This document shows, piece after piece, positions 25,242 through 33,244 of a stretch of DNA of 39,376 nucleotides (positions are counted from its first letter, which is position 1; every line of letters begins with the position of its first letter). This stretch comes from Porphyromonadaceae bacterium UBA7087 (GTDB lineage: Bacteria; Bacteroidota; Bacteroidia; Bacteroidales; Muribaculaceae). The DNA lies in the NCBI GenBank assembly GCA_002493515.1, contig DKYZ01000136.1, positions 1 through 39,376 of the forward strand, written 5' to 3'. Below the pieces are notes generated by a model. It ran no database searches and was not told where the DNA came from. It was given only the letters and a program-made list of their open reading frames with translations. The position numbers and the translations under genes are program-made.

Positions 25242-25261
25242 TAAAATTATTTATAACTTTG
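25231..25261 (+). promoter_or_regulatory. Promoter of the barrel-padR-pspC operon
   Basis: TTG (25231-25233), exactly 20 bp, TAACTTTG (25254-25261). Confidence 0.8.
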
Positions 25262-25385
25262 CACCGTGGATGAGGGAAAGCCCCTCCGCCCGATAGCCCC
25301 GCTGCCGCTGTCAGGAGGGAAGAATCCCGAATCCCGCCAGATAAATATCATTAAGGTTTATTTAGGTTATTAGTATCTTTAGAGT
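25262..25385 (+). promoter_or_regulatory. GC-rich structured leader of the barrel-padR-pspC operon
   Basis: About 115 nt of leader, GC-rich in its first 70 nt. GAGGG (25272-25276) can pair with CCCTC (25282-25286), but CCCTCC (25282-25287) can also pair with GGAGGG (25314-25319), and GGGA (25317-25320) with TCCC (25325-25328). These are mutually exclusive, as in attenuators or riboswitches. No known riboswitch class was recognised. A tiny ORF (25270-25296, 8 codons) begins near the expected RNA start. Confidence 0.4.
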
Positions 25386-27674
25386 ATGATTCCATTAAGC
25401 TCAATCTTACGACTCGGCGCCTGCGCCGCTCTTCCCGCCGCTTTCAGTTTTCTCACGGCGGGAGCTACAAATCCTGCTCAACAATCCGCTGGACAGACAG
25501 CCTCCCCATCCGTGACGGACAGGGAGCTGCCCGACAGTGTGGCGGGAGCCATGTATGAGGATCTCGACGAGTTCGTCGTCACTGCCGAGAAGCCCATAAT
25601 CAAGAGTGACGGCGCAAAACTGACCTATGACGTGGAGGAGGATATCACGTCGAAAGGAACCACCGCGCTCGACATGCTCCGAAAAGTACCGATGGTGTCG
25701 GTCGACGGACAGGACAACATCCGGATCAACGGTCAGGAGAATTTCAAAATATACGTAAACGGCAAGGAGGACGCCTTTCTCAGCGCGAACTACCAGAAGG
25801 TGCTTAAGGCGATGCCTGCCGAATCAATATCCAAGGTGGAGGTCATCACAGACCCTGACGCCAAATACGACGCCGAGGGCACTGCGGGAATCCTTAACCT
25901 GATTACAGAGCGTTCGCGCAAGGACGAAGGTTATTCGGGTTCTCTCACCGCAAATTTCTCACGCCTCAACGCCGGAGCCTCGGCATTCGGAGGCCTCAAG
26001 AAGGGGAAGGTAAACGCCAACCTCAACATCAACTATGCCGACAACAGGATATTCTCTATGCATTCCTCCAGCGACCGCATGCAGGAATATCTCGACTCCG
26101 ATGCCCAACATCTGATGCATGAGCACGCTGACATGAAACAAAACTGGCATTATTTCGGAGGCAACGCCGCCTTGTCATGGGAGCCTGACGAGAGAAACCT
26201 GTTTACACTCTCCGTAGACGGCACGCTTATGAAAGCCAAAGTCCCCGGAACCAACGGCTATGCAGAGATGCTTGACATAAACGGCAATAAGGTGTGGAGC
26301 TATTCCCGCATTCTGACGGGCGACTTCAGCAACAATTCCATATCGGCCGACGCATCCTATCAACACGACTTCTCCCCCAACGGCCATAAACTGATACTCT
26401 CCTATCAGTATAACTTCGGCACCGGCGACATGAATCTGATGAACGATTATCTGGAAAGCCAAGGCATGACATTCCCCTACAGATTCAACCATCAGTCATC
26501 TTACACTTATATGCGCAGCCATACAGCCCAGGCCGACTACATCAACCCTTTCGGAGAAGGGAAACATACTTTGGAGACCGGCGTCAAGGGTCTGTGGCGA
26601 CACAACAACTCCTACGGATCCACTTCAAACGGCAACTCCCCCGACAATCTGATTACAGACGCAGCTGAGTCGGCCGACGCAATACAGTTTCAGGACATAT
26701 ATGCGGCTTACGCATCATATACGGGACAGTTCGGCGCCATCTCGGCCAAGGCTGGCCTCCGGTATGAGCATACCCATATGGGAGCAAATCTGAAAGGATC
26801 TTCTGGAAACCGATTCTCGTCGAACCTCGATGACCTTGTGCCAAACGCATCGCTCACATATTCATTCTCACCCATGCACAATATCCGGGCCGCCTATTCG
26901 ATGCGAATCTCGCGACCTACAATCGAACAGATCAATCCCTATCAGATGCAGGTAGAAACCAACACCGTGCGCACCGGTAATCCGGATCTTACCAGCGAGA
27001 AGAGTCACCGTGCGAGTCTGACCTATACTAATTTCGGCACTACCGTAGGGGGCAATATCGGGGTGGAATACAGCCGGATAAACAACGCAATCGTGTCATA
27101 TCTTTATCTTCGCGACGAGATCCTCTACGAGACCGCTGCCAACATAGGCCATTCACAGCGTGCCGCGCTGACAGGATTCCTGACATGGCAGATAATTCCC
27201 GGCATGAGACTCAATGTGAACGGAAGCGCCGAGTATGTGGACATGGAGTCGGAATCACCGCGATTCCATAACAGCGGATGGACATTCAACTATGGCGGGA
27301 GCTGGGACTATACGCTCCCTTGCGGAATAGCGCTTTCGGCATATGGCGGCCAGAAGACACGAAACATCTCGCTACAGGGCCATTCAAACGGCTGGTATTA
27401 CTACGGAATCGGGGCAAGCCGCGATTTCTTCGGAAAAGCGCTCAACGTGTCGGTCAGGGCATCGCAGTTCCTGCAGGCGAACCGGAAATTCAGGAACTAT
27501 GTCAATACCGGAAACCTTATCAGCAACAGCACCTGGAGCGCGAGCCAGTGGGATGTGGGCGTCAGCCTCACCTGGAGCTTTGGCTCCACCAAGACAAAGG
27601 TAAAGTCGACGGATGCCCGTATCGATAACGACGACAAGGCTGAAACGGGAAGCTCCAGACAGGGTGCGCTGTAA
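25386..27674 (+). CDS. Outer-membrane beta-barrel protein (OMP_b-brl_3 / TonB-receptor-like)
   Basis: 762 residues. Signal peptide about 1-28. A linker (about 30-60) leads to a plug domain (about 60-185: DEFVVTAEKPIIKSDGAKLTYDVEED, in two stretches, KVPMVSVDGQDNIRINGQENFKIYVNG, and KVEVITDPDAKYDAEGTAGILNLITE), then a large barrel ending in LTWSFGSTKTKVK plus a short polar tail. Many relatives begin with a carboxypeptidase-regulatory-like domain; it is absent here. The substrate is unknown. It is first in an operon with padR and a PspC-like gene, so it may be part of an envelope-stress or toxic-compound response rather than of nutrient uptake (inference). Confidence 0.9.
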   Translation: MIPLSSILRLGACAALPAAFSFLTAGATNPAQQSAGQTASPSVTDRELPDSVAGAMYEDLDEFVVTAEKPIIKSDGAKLTYDVEEDITSKGTTALDMLRKVPMVSVDGQDNIRINGQENFKIYVNGKEDAFLSANYQKVLKAMPAESISKVEVITDPDAKYDAEGTAGILNLITERSRKDEGYSGSLTANFSRLNAGASAFGGLKKGKVNANLNINYADNRIFSMHSSSDRMQEYLDSDAQHLMHEHADMKQNWHYFGGNAALSWEPDERNLFTLSVDGTLMKAKVPGTNGYAEMLDINGNKVWSYSRILTGDFSNNSISADASYQHDFSPNGHKLILSYQYNFGTGDMNLMNDYLESQGMTFPYRFNHQSSYTYMRSHTAQADYINPFGEGKHTLETGVKGLWRHNNSYGSTSNGNSPDNLITDAAESADAIQFQDIYAAYASYTGQFGAISAKAGLRYEHTHMGANLKGSSGNRFSSNLDDLVPNASLTYSFSPMHNIRAAYSMRISRPTIEQINPYQMQVETNTVRTGNPDLTSEKSHRASLTYTNFGTTVGGNIGVEYSRINNAIVSYLYLRDEILYETAANIGHSQRAALTGFLTWQIIPGMRLNVNGSAEYVDMESESPRFHNSGWTFNYGGSWDYTLPCGIALSAYGGQKTRNISLQGHSNGWYYYGIGASRDFFGKALNVSVRASQFLQANRKFRNYVNTGNLISNSTWSASQWDVGVSLTWSFGSTKTKVKSTDARIDNDDKAETGSSRQGAL

Positions 27675-27729
27675 GCCGGCACGATGCCGACCCAATATAT
27701 TACCGGATGAAAACGTTAGAGAATAGACC

Positions 27730-27758
27730 TCCTCCGGCCTTCCGCACTGGCCGGAGGA
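27730..27758 (+). other. Intercistronic hairpin between the barrel gene and padR
   Basis: TCCTCCGGCC (27730-27739) and GGCCGGAGGA (27749-27758) form a perfect 10-bp stem with a 9-nt loop. No T tract follows, so it is more likely an RNA-stability or partial-attenuation element that lowers or separates padR expression. Confidence 0.55.
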
Positions 27759-27783
27759 AATATCAAAAGACAATGAAAACGAA

Positions 27784-28152
27784 ATGACAGAACAGGACAA
27801 TATCATCAACGAGGCGAACATTCGCTCTCAGATGAGGAAAGGGATTCTGGAATACTGCATCCTCCTTATCCTCAGCAGGGAAAGAGCCTACCCTTCAGAT
27901 ATAATCAGCCGTCTGAGCGCGGCAAACCTGATTGTGGTGGAAGGTACGCTCTACACCCTTCTCAACCGTCTCCGCAAGGAGGGTAAACTTAATTACGAAT
28001 GGGAGGAATCTCCCAAGGGACCACCGAGGAAATATTATTTCATCACCGAACAGGGACGCGAGGTGCTCGGCATGATGTCGAAGGCCTGGAACGAGATAGT
28101 GGCCAACGTATCCCATTTCAACCAAGACATAAATCTGACCAAAGAAAAGTAA
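27784..28152 (+). CDS. PadR family transcription regulator
   Basis: 122 residues. Winged-helix PadR fold: RKGILEYCILLILSRERAYPSDIISRL, split by a turn, then VVEGTLYTLLNRLRKEGKL and the wing EESPKGPPRKYYFITEQG, followed by a dimerisation helix. PadR proteins usually repress membrane or efflux genes and their own operon, with release by small molecules. It lies 6 bp before the PspC-like gene and 109 bp after the barrel gene. The probable operator is the palindrome at 25221-25241. Confidence 0.93.
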   Translation: MTEQDNIINEANIRSQMRKGILEYCILLILSRERAYPSDIISRLSAANLIVVEGTLYTLLNRLRKEGKLNYEWEESPKGPPRKYYFITEQGREVLGMMSKAWNEIVANVSHFNQDINLTKEK

Positions 28153-28158
28153 GACAAC

Positions 28159-29484
28159 ATGAAAAAGACCATAAGCATCAACATAGCGGGGCTTCCATTC
28201 GTGATTGACGAGGACGCATATGAACTTCTCCGCAATTACATCGACACCCTGCGCGACGCATTCCGCAACACCGACGACTGCCGCGAGATTCTGACTGATA
28301 TTGAGGCGAGAATCTCCGAACTGCTTGCCGAGATGACCGAGGGACGAGCCTCGATGATAGTGACACTGGATGATGTGGAGAACGTGATCTCGCGAATCGG
28401 CAAGCCGGAGGATATGCTTGAGTTCGAGGAGAAAAGGACGGTAAGCGAGGAAACTACCGATTCAGGAGAAAGGGTTGCCGAGGAGAAGGTTACCGAGGAG
28501 GTAAAGGAGAAGGTGGTGCCTCCCCCATATGTGCCTAAGGCGCATATCGACAAGAAGCTTTACCGTGATCCCCACGACAGTATGCTCGGCGGCGTATGCT
28601 CCGGACTTGGATGGTTTTTCGGTATCGACGCCACGTGGGTGCGCCTCATTGCGGTGGCGATAGCCTTCCTCGCCAGTGTGGCGGATTTCGATACCATCTA
28701 TATATCGCTTCCGGCGGTAGTGTTCCTTTATATCATCCTGTGGATAGTGCTTCCGCAGGCCAATACTCCTTATGAGCGTATGCGCATGAAGGGGGAATCT
28801 CCGTCAATCGACAATATCGGCCGCACTGTGACCGACACCTTCCGCAAGGATAACCGTGAGGAGCAGCAGGGACAGCAGTCTGGGATGAAGAGTGAGAATG
28901 CCTGCAGTGCGGAGGCAACCGGCAACGGCGGTGCGCAGATACCTCCGGAATACGCTCCGGCGCAGCGTTCCGGGTTCGCCGACACTTTGGCCCGTATTTT
29001 CGGAGCGATAGCCAAGGTATTCCTTGTGATTCTGCTCATTATTGCCGTGCCGGTCTTCATCGGCGTGTGTCTCGGAATAGTAGGATGTATATTCGCCCTG
29101 CTTCTGTTCGCATCGCAATGGGGAGTAAACTTATGGTCGGAAATCGGTCCTGGAGATATGCCTGACCCTGTCATTCCGCTTTTATGCGCCATATCCTATC
29201 TATTCTTCTTCGGTATACCGCTTTTCCTCCTGATAAAAGCTACTCTGTTTAAGAATCATAAGATGGGCAAGAGTCTCAAGGTCGCATTGGTGATATTATG
29301 GATTATCTCGCTTGTAGGGGCCCCGTTCACCACAGCGATGCTGGCCAGCGACAAAATCGATTTCCATAGGGATGGAATCTGGATTGAAAACAGTTCCTCA
29401 TATGAGGAAACCGAGACTGTAGCGACTCCCGACACCATCTACGACACCGGCACTCAGACGGCTGACACGCTTTCAAACCCATGA
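28159..29484 (+). CDS. PspC-domain membrane protein
   Basis: 441 residues. The N-terminal part (1-90) is a helical adaptor-like region seen in PadR-linked membrane proteins (MKKTISINIAGLPFVIDEDA, LRDAFRNTDDCREILTDIEARI, and VISRIGKPEDM). After a charged linker, a PspC domain (about 131-200: LYRDPHDSMLGGVCSGLGWFF, split, then FLYIILWIVLPQANTPYERMR) carries two helices. Three or four further membrane helices lie at about 275-400, and the C-terminus is polar. PspC-type proteins sense envelope stress in the inner membrane. With padR 6 bp upstream this is the known PadR/PspC pairing; the barrel adds an outer-membrane part. Confidence 0.9.
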   Translation: MKKTISINIAGLPFVIDEDAYELLRNYIDTLRDAFRNTDDCREILTDIEARISELLAEMTEGRASMIVTLDDVENVISRIGKPEDMLEFEEKRTVSEETTDSGERVAEEKVTEEVKEKVVPPPYVPKAHIDKKLYRDPHDSMLGGVCSGLGWFFGIDATWVRLIAVAIAFLASVADFDTIYISLPAVVFLYIILWIVLPQANTPYERMRMKGESPSIDNIGRTVTDTFRKDNREEQQGQQSGMKSENACSAEATGNGGAQIPPEYAPAQRSGFADTLARIFGAIAKVFLVILLIIAVPVFIGVCLGIVGCIFALLLFASQWGVNLWSEIGPGDMPDPVIPLLCAISYLFFFGIPLFLLIKATLFKNHKMGKSLKVALVILWIISLVGAPFTTAMLASDKIDFHRDGIWIENSSSYEETETVATPDTIYDTGTQTADTLSNP

Positions 29485-29555
29485 GTGGCAGATACCTTGC
29501 TCACTGATTTGGAATGAGAGGCAGGGACATAAGAACTAAACAGGATAATGATTAA

Positions 29556-29595
29556 CGGGACTCCGGCTGGGAATAGCCGGAGACCCGCTTTATTT
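29556..29595 (+). terminator. Terminator of the barrel-padR-pspC operon
   Basis: CGGG-A-CTCCGGCT (29556-29568), loop GGGAAT, AGCCGGAG-A-CCCG (29575-29587), one A/A mismatch, then CTTTATTT. Confidence 0.85.
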
Positions 29596-29653
29596 CAGCG
29601 GCTGCTGACGTCTCATCCGCCAGCCCAATAGCGTTTCGCTTTGCGAAACCGGA

Positions 29654-29765
29654 TTACAGATCTTCCCTCAGCTTATCCAGCTGTGCAGGAGTCAGTCCGG
29701 TAGCCGCCACTACCATCTCCGTAGAGGCTCCATAGGCCAGGAGATTCCTTGCCGCTCCTACTTTA
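29654..29765 (-). pseudogene. C-terminal remnant of an Rpn/PD-(D/E)XK nuclease-type transposase gene
   Basis: The minus strand encodes an open stretch ending in a TAA at 29656-29654 that reads KVGAARNLLAYGASTEMVV, then AATGLTPAQLDKLREDL. This is the typical C-terminal tail of Rpn-family proteins (pattern AxxLLxxGxSxExIxxxTGLsxeEIxxL). No start codon or nuclease core remains, since a stop lies at about 29801-29803 and ftsY begins at 29818. A hairpin GTTTCGC-TTT-GCGAAAC (29633-29649) follows the stop. Together with the terminator at 29556-29595 this accounts for the 333-bp gap before ftsY. Confidence 0.6.
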
Positions 29766-29766
29766 G

Positions 29767-29798
29767 TTTGTCTATCCGGATATTTTTGATTAATTTCG
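29767..29798 (+). promoter_or_regulatory. Promoter of the ftsY operon
   Basis: TTTG (29767-29770), exactly 20 bp, TAATTTCG (29791-29798), one mismatch from TAnnTTTG. It sits in the last codons of the Rpn remnant. An alternative -7 box TATTTTTG lies at 29781-29788 without a -33. Confidence 0.55.
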
Positions 29799-29817
29799 CG
29801 TTATAAAACGTTAACGA

Positions 29818-30789
29818 ATGGGATTTTTCAAGAAAATATTCTCGCGCGAGAAAAAAGAGAAACTTGACAGCGGCCTCCAGAAATCGAAAGAGGGAGTCCT
29901 GGGCAAGATCACACGTGCCATAGCCGGCAAAAGCAAAGTCGACGACGAGGTGCTCGACAACCTTGAGGAGGCTTTCATCACGAGCGATGTAGGCGTCGAC
30001 ACGACACTCAAGATAATCAACCGTCTTGAGGAGCGTGTGGCCCGTGACAAATACGTCAACACCGCCGAGCTCAACAAGTTGCTTTGTGAGGAGGTGACCG
30101 ATATGCTCGAAAAGCCGGACAACGGCGACGGCGAACTGGAGGATTTCCAGATTCGGAAGAAGGAGAACGGCGACCCGTATGTGATAATGGTTGTCGGCGT
30201 CAACGGCGTCGGCAAAACCACCACAATCGGCAAGCTCGCCTGGCAATACAAACAGGCCGGCAACAAGGTCGTGCTCGGCGCGGCCGACACATTCCGTGCC
30301 GCCTCCATACCGCAGCTCGAGATCTGGGGGGAAAGAGTCGGCGTTCCGGTAGTTAAGCAGGCAATGGGAAGCGACCCGGCCGCCGTGGCATATGACACGG
30401 TGGAATCCGCAAAGGCCCACGGCGCTGACGTCGTGATAATCGACACCGCCGGTCGACTGCACAACAAAGTCGGGCTGATGAACGAGCTCACCAAAATCAA
30501 AAACGTGATGAAGCGCGTAGCGCCTACCGCTCCAGACGAGATCCTGCTCGTGCTCGACGGCTCCACAGGACAGAACGCATTCGAGCAGGCCCGCCAGTTT
30601 GTCGCCGCAACTGAGGTCAACTGTCTCGCGATAACCAAACTCGACGGCACCTCCAAGGGAGGCGTCGTTCTCGGAATCAGCGACCAGTTCAAGATTCCAG
30701 TGAAATATATCGGCATCGGCGAGGGTATCGAGGATATACAGATTTTCCGTCCCGAGGAATTTGTCAAATCCCTGTTTCTCAACGAATGA
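29818..30789 (+). CDS. ftsY: Signal recognition particle receptor FtsY
   Basis: 323 residues: the NG domain with almost no acidic A domain, typical of Bacteroidetes. SRP-type GTPase that docks SRP-ribosome complexes at the inner membrane. G1 is GVNGVGKTTT (127-136), then DTFRAA (157-162), G3 DTAGR (209-213), TKLDGTSKGG near 273, and the closing GIGEGIEDI...F block. The N-terminal helix MGFFKKIFSREKKEK is amphipathic and suits membrane contact. Its stop overlaps the rimO start (ATGA). It is first in a long packed operon. Confidence 0.97.
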   Translation: MGFFKKIFSREKKEKLDSGLQKSKEGVLGKITRAIAGKSKVDDEVLDNLEEAFITSDVGVDTTLKIINRLEERVARDKYVNTAELNKLLCEEVTDMLEKPDNGDGELEDFQIRKKENGDPYVIMVVGVNGVGKTTTIGKLAWQYKQAGNKVVLGAADTFRAASIPQLEIWGERVGVPVVKQAMGSDPAAVAYDTVESAKAHGADVVIIDTAGRLHNKVGLMNELTKIKNVMKRVAPTAPDEILLVLDGSTGQNAFEQARQFVAATEVNCLAITKLDGTSKGGVVLGISDQFKIPVKYIGIGEGIEDIQIFRPEEFVKSLFLNE

Positions 30790-32123
30790 AAGGAACCCGA
30801 AAGAAGAAATATGAAGAGGGTCGCATCGACGTAGTGTCGATGGGATGCTCGAAAAACCTTATCGACTCCGAGCGTCTGCTGCGCCGCCTCCAGTCAAAGG
30901 GATACACCGCCGTGCATGACTCCGACGCGCCGCGCGGTGAATATGTCGTGGTCAACACCTGCGGTTTCATCGCCGATGCCAAGGAGGAGTCGATCAACAT
31001 CATCCTTGAGCTCTGCGAGACCAAACGACGCGGTGAGATCGGCCAGTTGGCTGTGATGGGGTGCCTGTCACAAAGATACCTCGACGAGCTCAAGGCCGAG
31101 ATGCCGGAGGTAGACCGCTGGTACGGTAAATTCGACTGGAAGGATTTCATCGACACCCTTCCCGACAGGGCAAATTCAGAAAAGCCAAAAGACTGGGAGC
31201 GCACCCTCACAACCCCGCCCCACAGCGCCTACCTTAAGATTTCCGAAGGCTGCGACCGCTTCTGCGCCTTCTGCGCGATACCGCTCATAACAGGACGCCA
31301 TACATCACGTCCGCAGAAGGAGATTCTCGACGAGGTACGCCAGCTAGTGAAGGAGGGAGTGAAGGAATTCAACGTCATAGCCCAGGATCTGTCGTCATAT
31401 GGCACGGATCTTTACGGCGAACATACCCTTCCGCGACTAATCGACGCAATGGCCGACATACCAGGCGTGGAGTGGATACGTCTACACTACGCCTATCCGT
31501 CTGATTTCCCTCTCGGGCTGCTTGACGTAATGGCCCGCAGGGAAAACGTCTGCAAATATCTCGATATCGCCCTCCAGCATATTGCCGACCCAGTATTGGA
31601 CAACATGCGTAGACATATAGATTCAGCCTCAACGCTCAGACTCCTCGATGAGATGCGCAGACGTGTGCCCGGCATAAAGATACGCACTACCCTGATGGTA
31701 GGCTTTCCCGGCGAGGGAGAAAAGGAATTCGACCAACTCATGGATTTTGTCAGGGCTCAGCGTTTTGACAGAATGGGGGCGTTCGCCTATTGCGAGGAAG
31801 ACGACACCTACGCGGCGCGTCATCTTGACGACAATATTCCCGAAGATGTGAAACAGCAACGTCTCGACAGGCTGATGGCACTCCAGGAGGAGATAGCGTT
31901 GGAAAACAACGAAAAAATGATTGGCCAGACCGTAAAGGTGCTTATCGACCGCATTGAGGATGACAATGCCATAGGCCGTACACAGTGGGACTCGCCGGAA
32001 GTGGATCCCGAGGTGATTGTGAAAAACGGCACATCTTTGAAGCCAGGAGATTTCGTCAATGTTACCGTCACGGAGGCTTATCCATTCGAGCTGGCAGGAG
32101 AAGCAGAGCAACAGGTCATATGA
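30786..32123 (+). CDS. rimO: Ribosomal protein S12 methylthiotransferase RimO
   Basis: 445 residues. Radical-SAM enzyme that adds a methylthio group to the conserved Asp of ribosomal protein S12. The N-terminal UPF0004 domain has cluster ligands C21 (VSMGCSKNLIDSE), C59 and C93; the radical-SAM cluster is C156, C160, C163 in SEGCDRFCAFC. A TRAM domain closes the protein (about 375-440). The phrase CSKNLVDSE is diagnostic of RimO against MiaB and is present as CSKNLIDSE. It is coupled to ftsY by ATGA and to the next gene by ATGA (32120-32123). Confidence 0.97.
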   Translation: MKGTRKKKYEEGRIDVVSMGCSKNLIDSERLLRRLQSKGYTAVHDSDAPRGEYVVVNTCGFIADAKEESINIILELCETKRRGEIGQLAVMGCLSQRYLDELKAEMPEVDRWYGKFDWKDFIDTLPDRANSEKPKDWERTLTTPPHSAYLKISEGCDRFCAFCAIPLITGRHTSRPQKEILDEVRQLVKEGVKEFNVIAQDLSSYGTDLYGEHTLPRLIDAMADIPGVEWIRLHYAYPSDFPLGLLDVMARRENVCKYLDIALQHIADPVLDNMRRHIDSASTLRLLDEMRRRVPGIKIRTTLMVGFPGEGEKEFDQLMDFVRAQRFDRMGAFAYCEEDDTYAARHLDDNIPEDVKQQRLDRLMALQEEIALENNEKMIGQTVKVLIDRIEDDNAIGRTQWDSPEVDPEVIVKNGTSLKPGDFVNVTVTEAYPFELAGEAEQQVI

Positions 32124-33244
32124 TAGAGAATCGGGAGAGATTAAGGAATCTGGCAGATGCCATCAACACCGCCATCGAGCGGAGGCTCTGTTTCTATGCC
32201 TACGCTTTCAAAAGTGAAATCGACTTCGGAGCCTGCCGGAAACCCTTGCGGGGACTGCACAGAGGAGGCTTCGTAATCGCTCCTTTCGACAACAACCCCG
32301 ACAAAATCATGACGATAATGCCGGAGAAATCGGAATTATCAGAATTATCGGAATTATCAGGATTATTCGGGATTCTCTTGATTAATCCCGATTACTCTGA
32401 TAACCCCGATCCCTTCCCAGCTCTATCTACGCCCAGAGAGTCTCACGCCGCTCTTGTCAGAGACGCCATAGCCTCGATGAAGAGCCTCGATGAGAAGATT
32501 GTCTGCTCAAGAGTGGCTGTCGGGGAAGCCGCAATCGACATAGGCGCCACTTTCCTTTCTCTCCACAGCAAGGATACAAATGCATTCACGTTTTGTTTCT
32601 TCACTCCTGCCACCGATATATATATAGGAGCTTCCCCGGAAGTGCTGCTTCGGAAAGATGGACAGCAATTCGGTACAATGGCCCTTGCCGGCACCAAAGA
32701 CATATCCGACCCAACCCCATGGGACATCAAGAACATCAAGGAACACAATGTCGTCATCAAATACATTCTTTCGGTGATGGAAGCAAACGGCATAAAAACG
32801 CATTACGGAAAGACACGGGGCCGTATGGCCGGGAATGTGGCACACCTGTTCACCCCCATTGACGGCGTTCCCGCCAATGAATCCGAAGGCATCGACATTG
32901 AGGTTCTGCTCAACGACCTCTCCCCTACGCCCGCATTATGCGGATTTCCCAAACGGAAGGCACTCGAATTCATACGCGAAAGAGAGGACTACAGACGCGG
33001 TTATTACGGAGGATACTGCGGACCGGTCGAAGCCGACGGTGACTTCCGGCTCTTTGTCAATCTGAGGTCGGCGAGAGTCACCGTACCAGATGCAGACGGC
33101 ATTTCCCGCTACGCCATCTTTGCCGGAGGGGGCATCAACCGTATGTCGGATCCGGACGAGGAATGGACTGAGACTGAGAAAAAAATGACTACCATACGCC
33201 GCTGCTTAGTGGCGAGAGAAAAAAAAGGAAAGGAAACGTCATGA
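32120..33244 (+). CDS. menF: Isochorismate synthase (MenF/EntC-like, chorismate-binding)
   Basis: 374 residues from the ATG at 32120, which overlaps the rimO TGA. Converts chorismate to isochorismate for menaquinone (or a siderophore). The chorismate-binding fold is present: EKIVCSRVAVGE (Lys general base of the KVVLSR block), YIGASPEVLLRKDG, MALAGTKD, IKEHNVVIKYI, LSPTPALCGFPKRKAL and YYGGYCGP, and the AGGGI stretch near the C-terminus. The Lys in KIVCSR argues for isochorismate synthase over anthranilate or aminodeoxychorismate synthase. Odd points: a low-complexity insert at about residues 70-105 encoded by four 9-bp repeats and an inverted repeat, and no menD beside it, although menF is often next to menD in Bacteroidales. 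It overlaps the next gene by ATGA. Confidence 0.88.
   Translation: MIENRERLRNLADAINTAIERRLCFYAYAFKSEIDFGACRKPLRGLHRGGFVIAPFDNNPDKIMTIMPEKSELSELSELSGLFGILLINPDYSDNPDPFPALSTPRESHAALVRDAIASMKSLDEKIVCSRVAVGEAAIDIGATFLSLHSKDTNAFTFCFFTPATDIYIGASPEVLLRKDGQQFGTMALAGTKDISDPTPWDIKNIKEHNVVIKYILSVMEANGIKTHYGKTRGRMAGNVAHLFTPIDGVPANESEGIDIEVLLNDLSPTPALCGFPKRKALEFIREREDYRRGYYGGYCGPVEADGDFRLFVNLRSARVTVPDADGISRYAIFAGGGINRMSDPDEEWTETEKKMTTIRRCLVAREKKGKETS
32330..32391 (+). repeat. 9-bp tandem repeats plus inverted repeat inside menF
   Basis: TCGGAATTA, TCAGAATTA, TCGGAATTA and TCAGGATTA follow one another (32330-32365), encoding SELSELSELSG. Next comes an 8-bp inverted repeat TCGGGATT (32367-32374) / AATCCCGA (32384-32391). 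It keeps the menF frame and looks like an inserted repeat element. Confidence 0.85.

Noticed and set aside
25262..25385. Cobalamin riboswitch in the barrel-padR-pspC leader
   Set aside because: AGGGAA and CCGCTGTCA fragments recall the B12 element, but the order and spacing do not fit and the GCCACTG box is missing.
29758..30782. Long minus-strand ORFs opposite ftsY (up to 323 codons)
   Set aside because: They mirror the conserved GTPase gene and have low-complexity Ser/Thr-rich translations typical of antisense frames in GC-rich genes.
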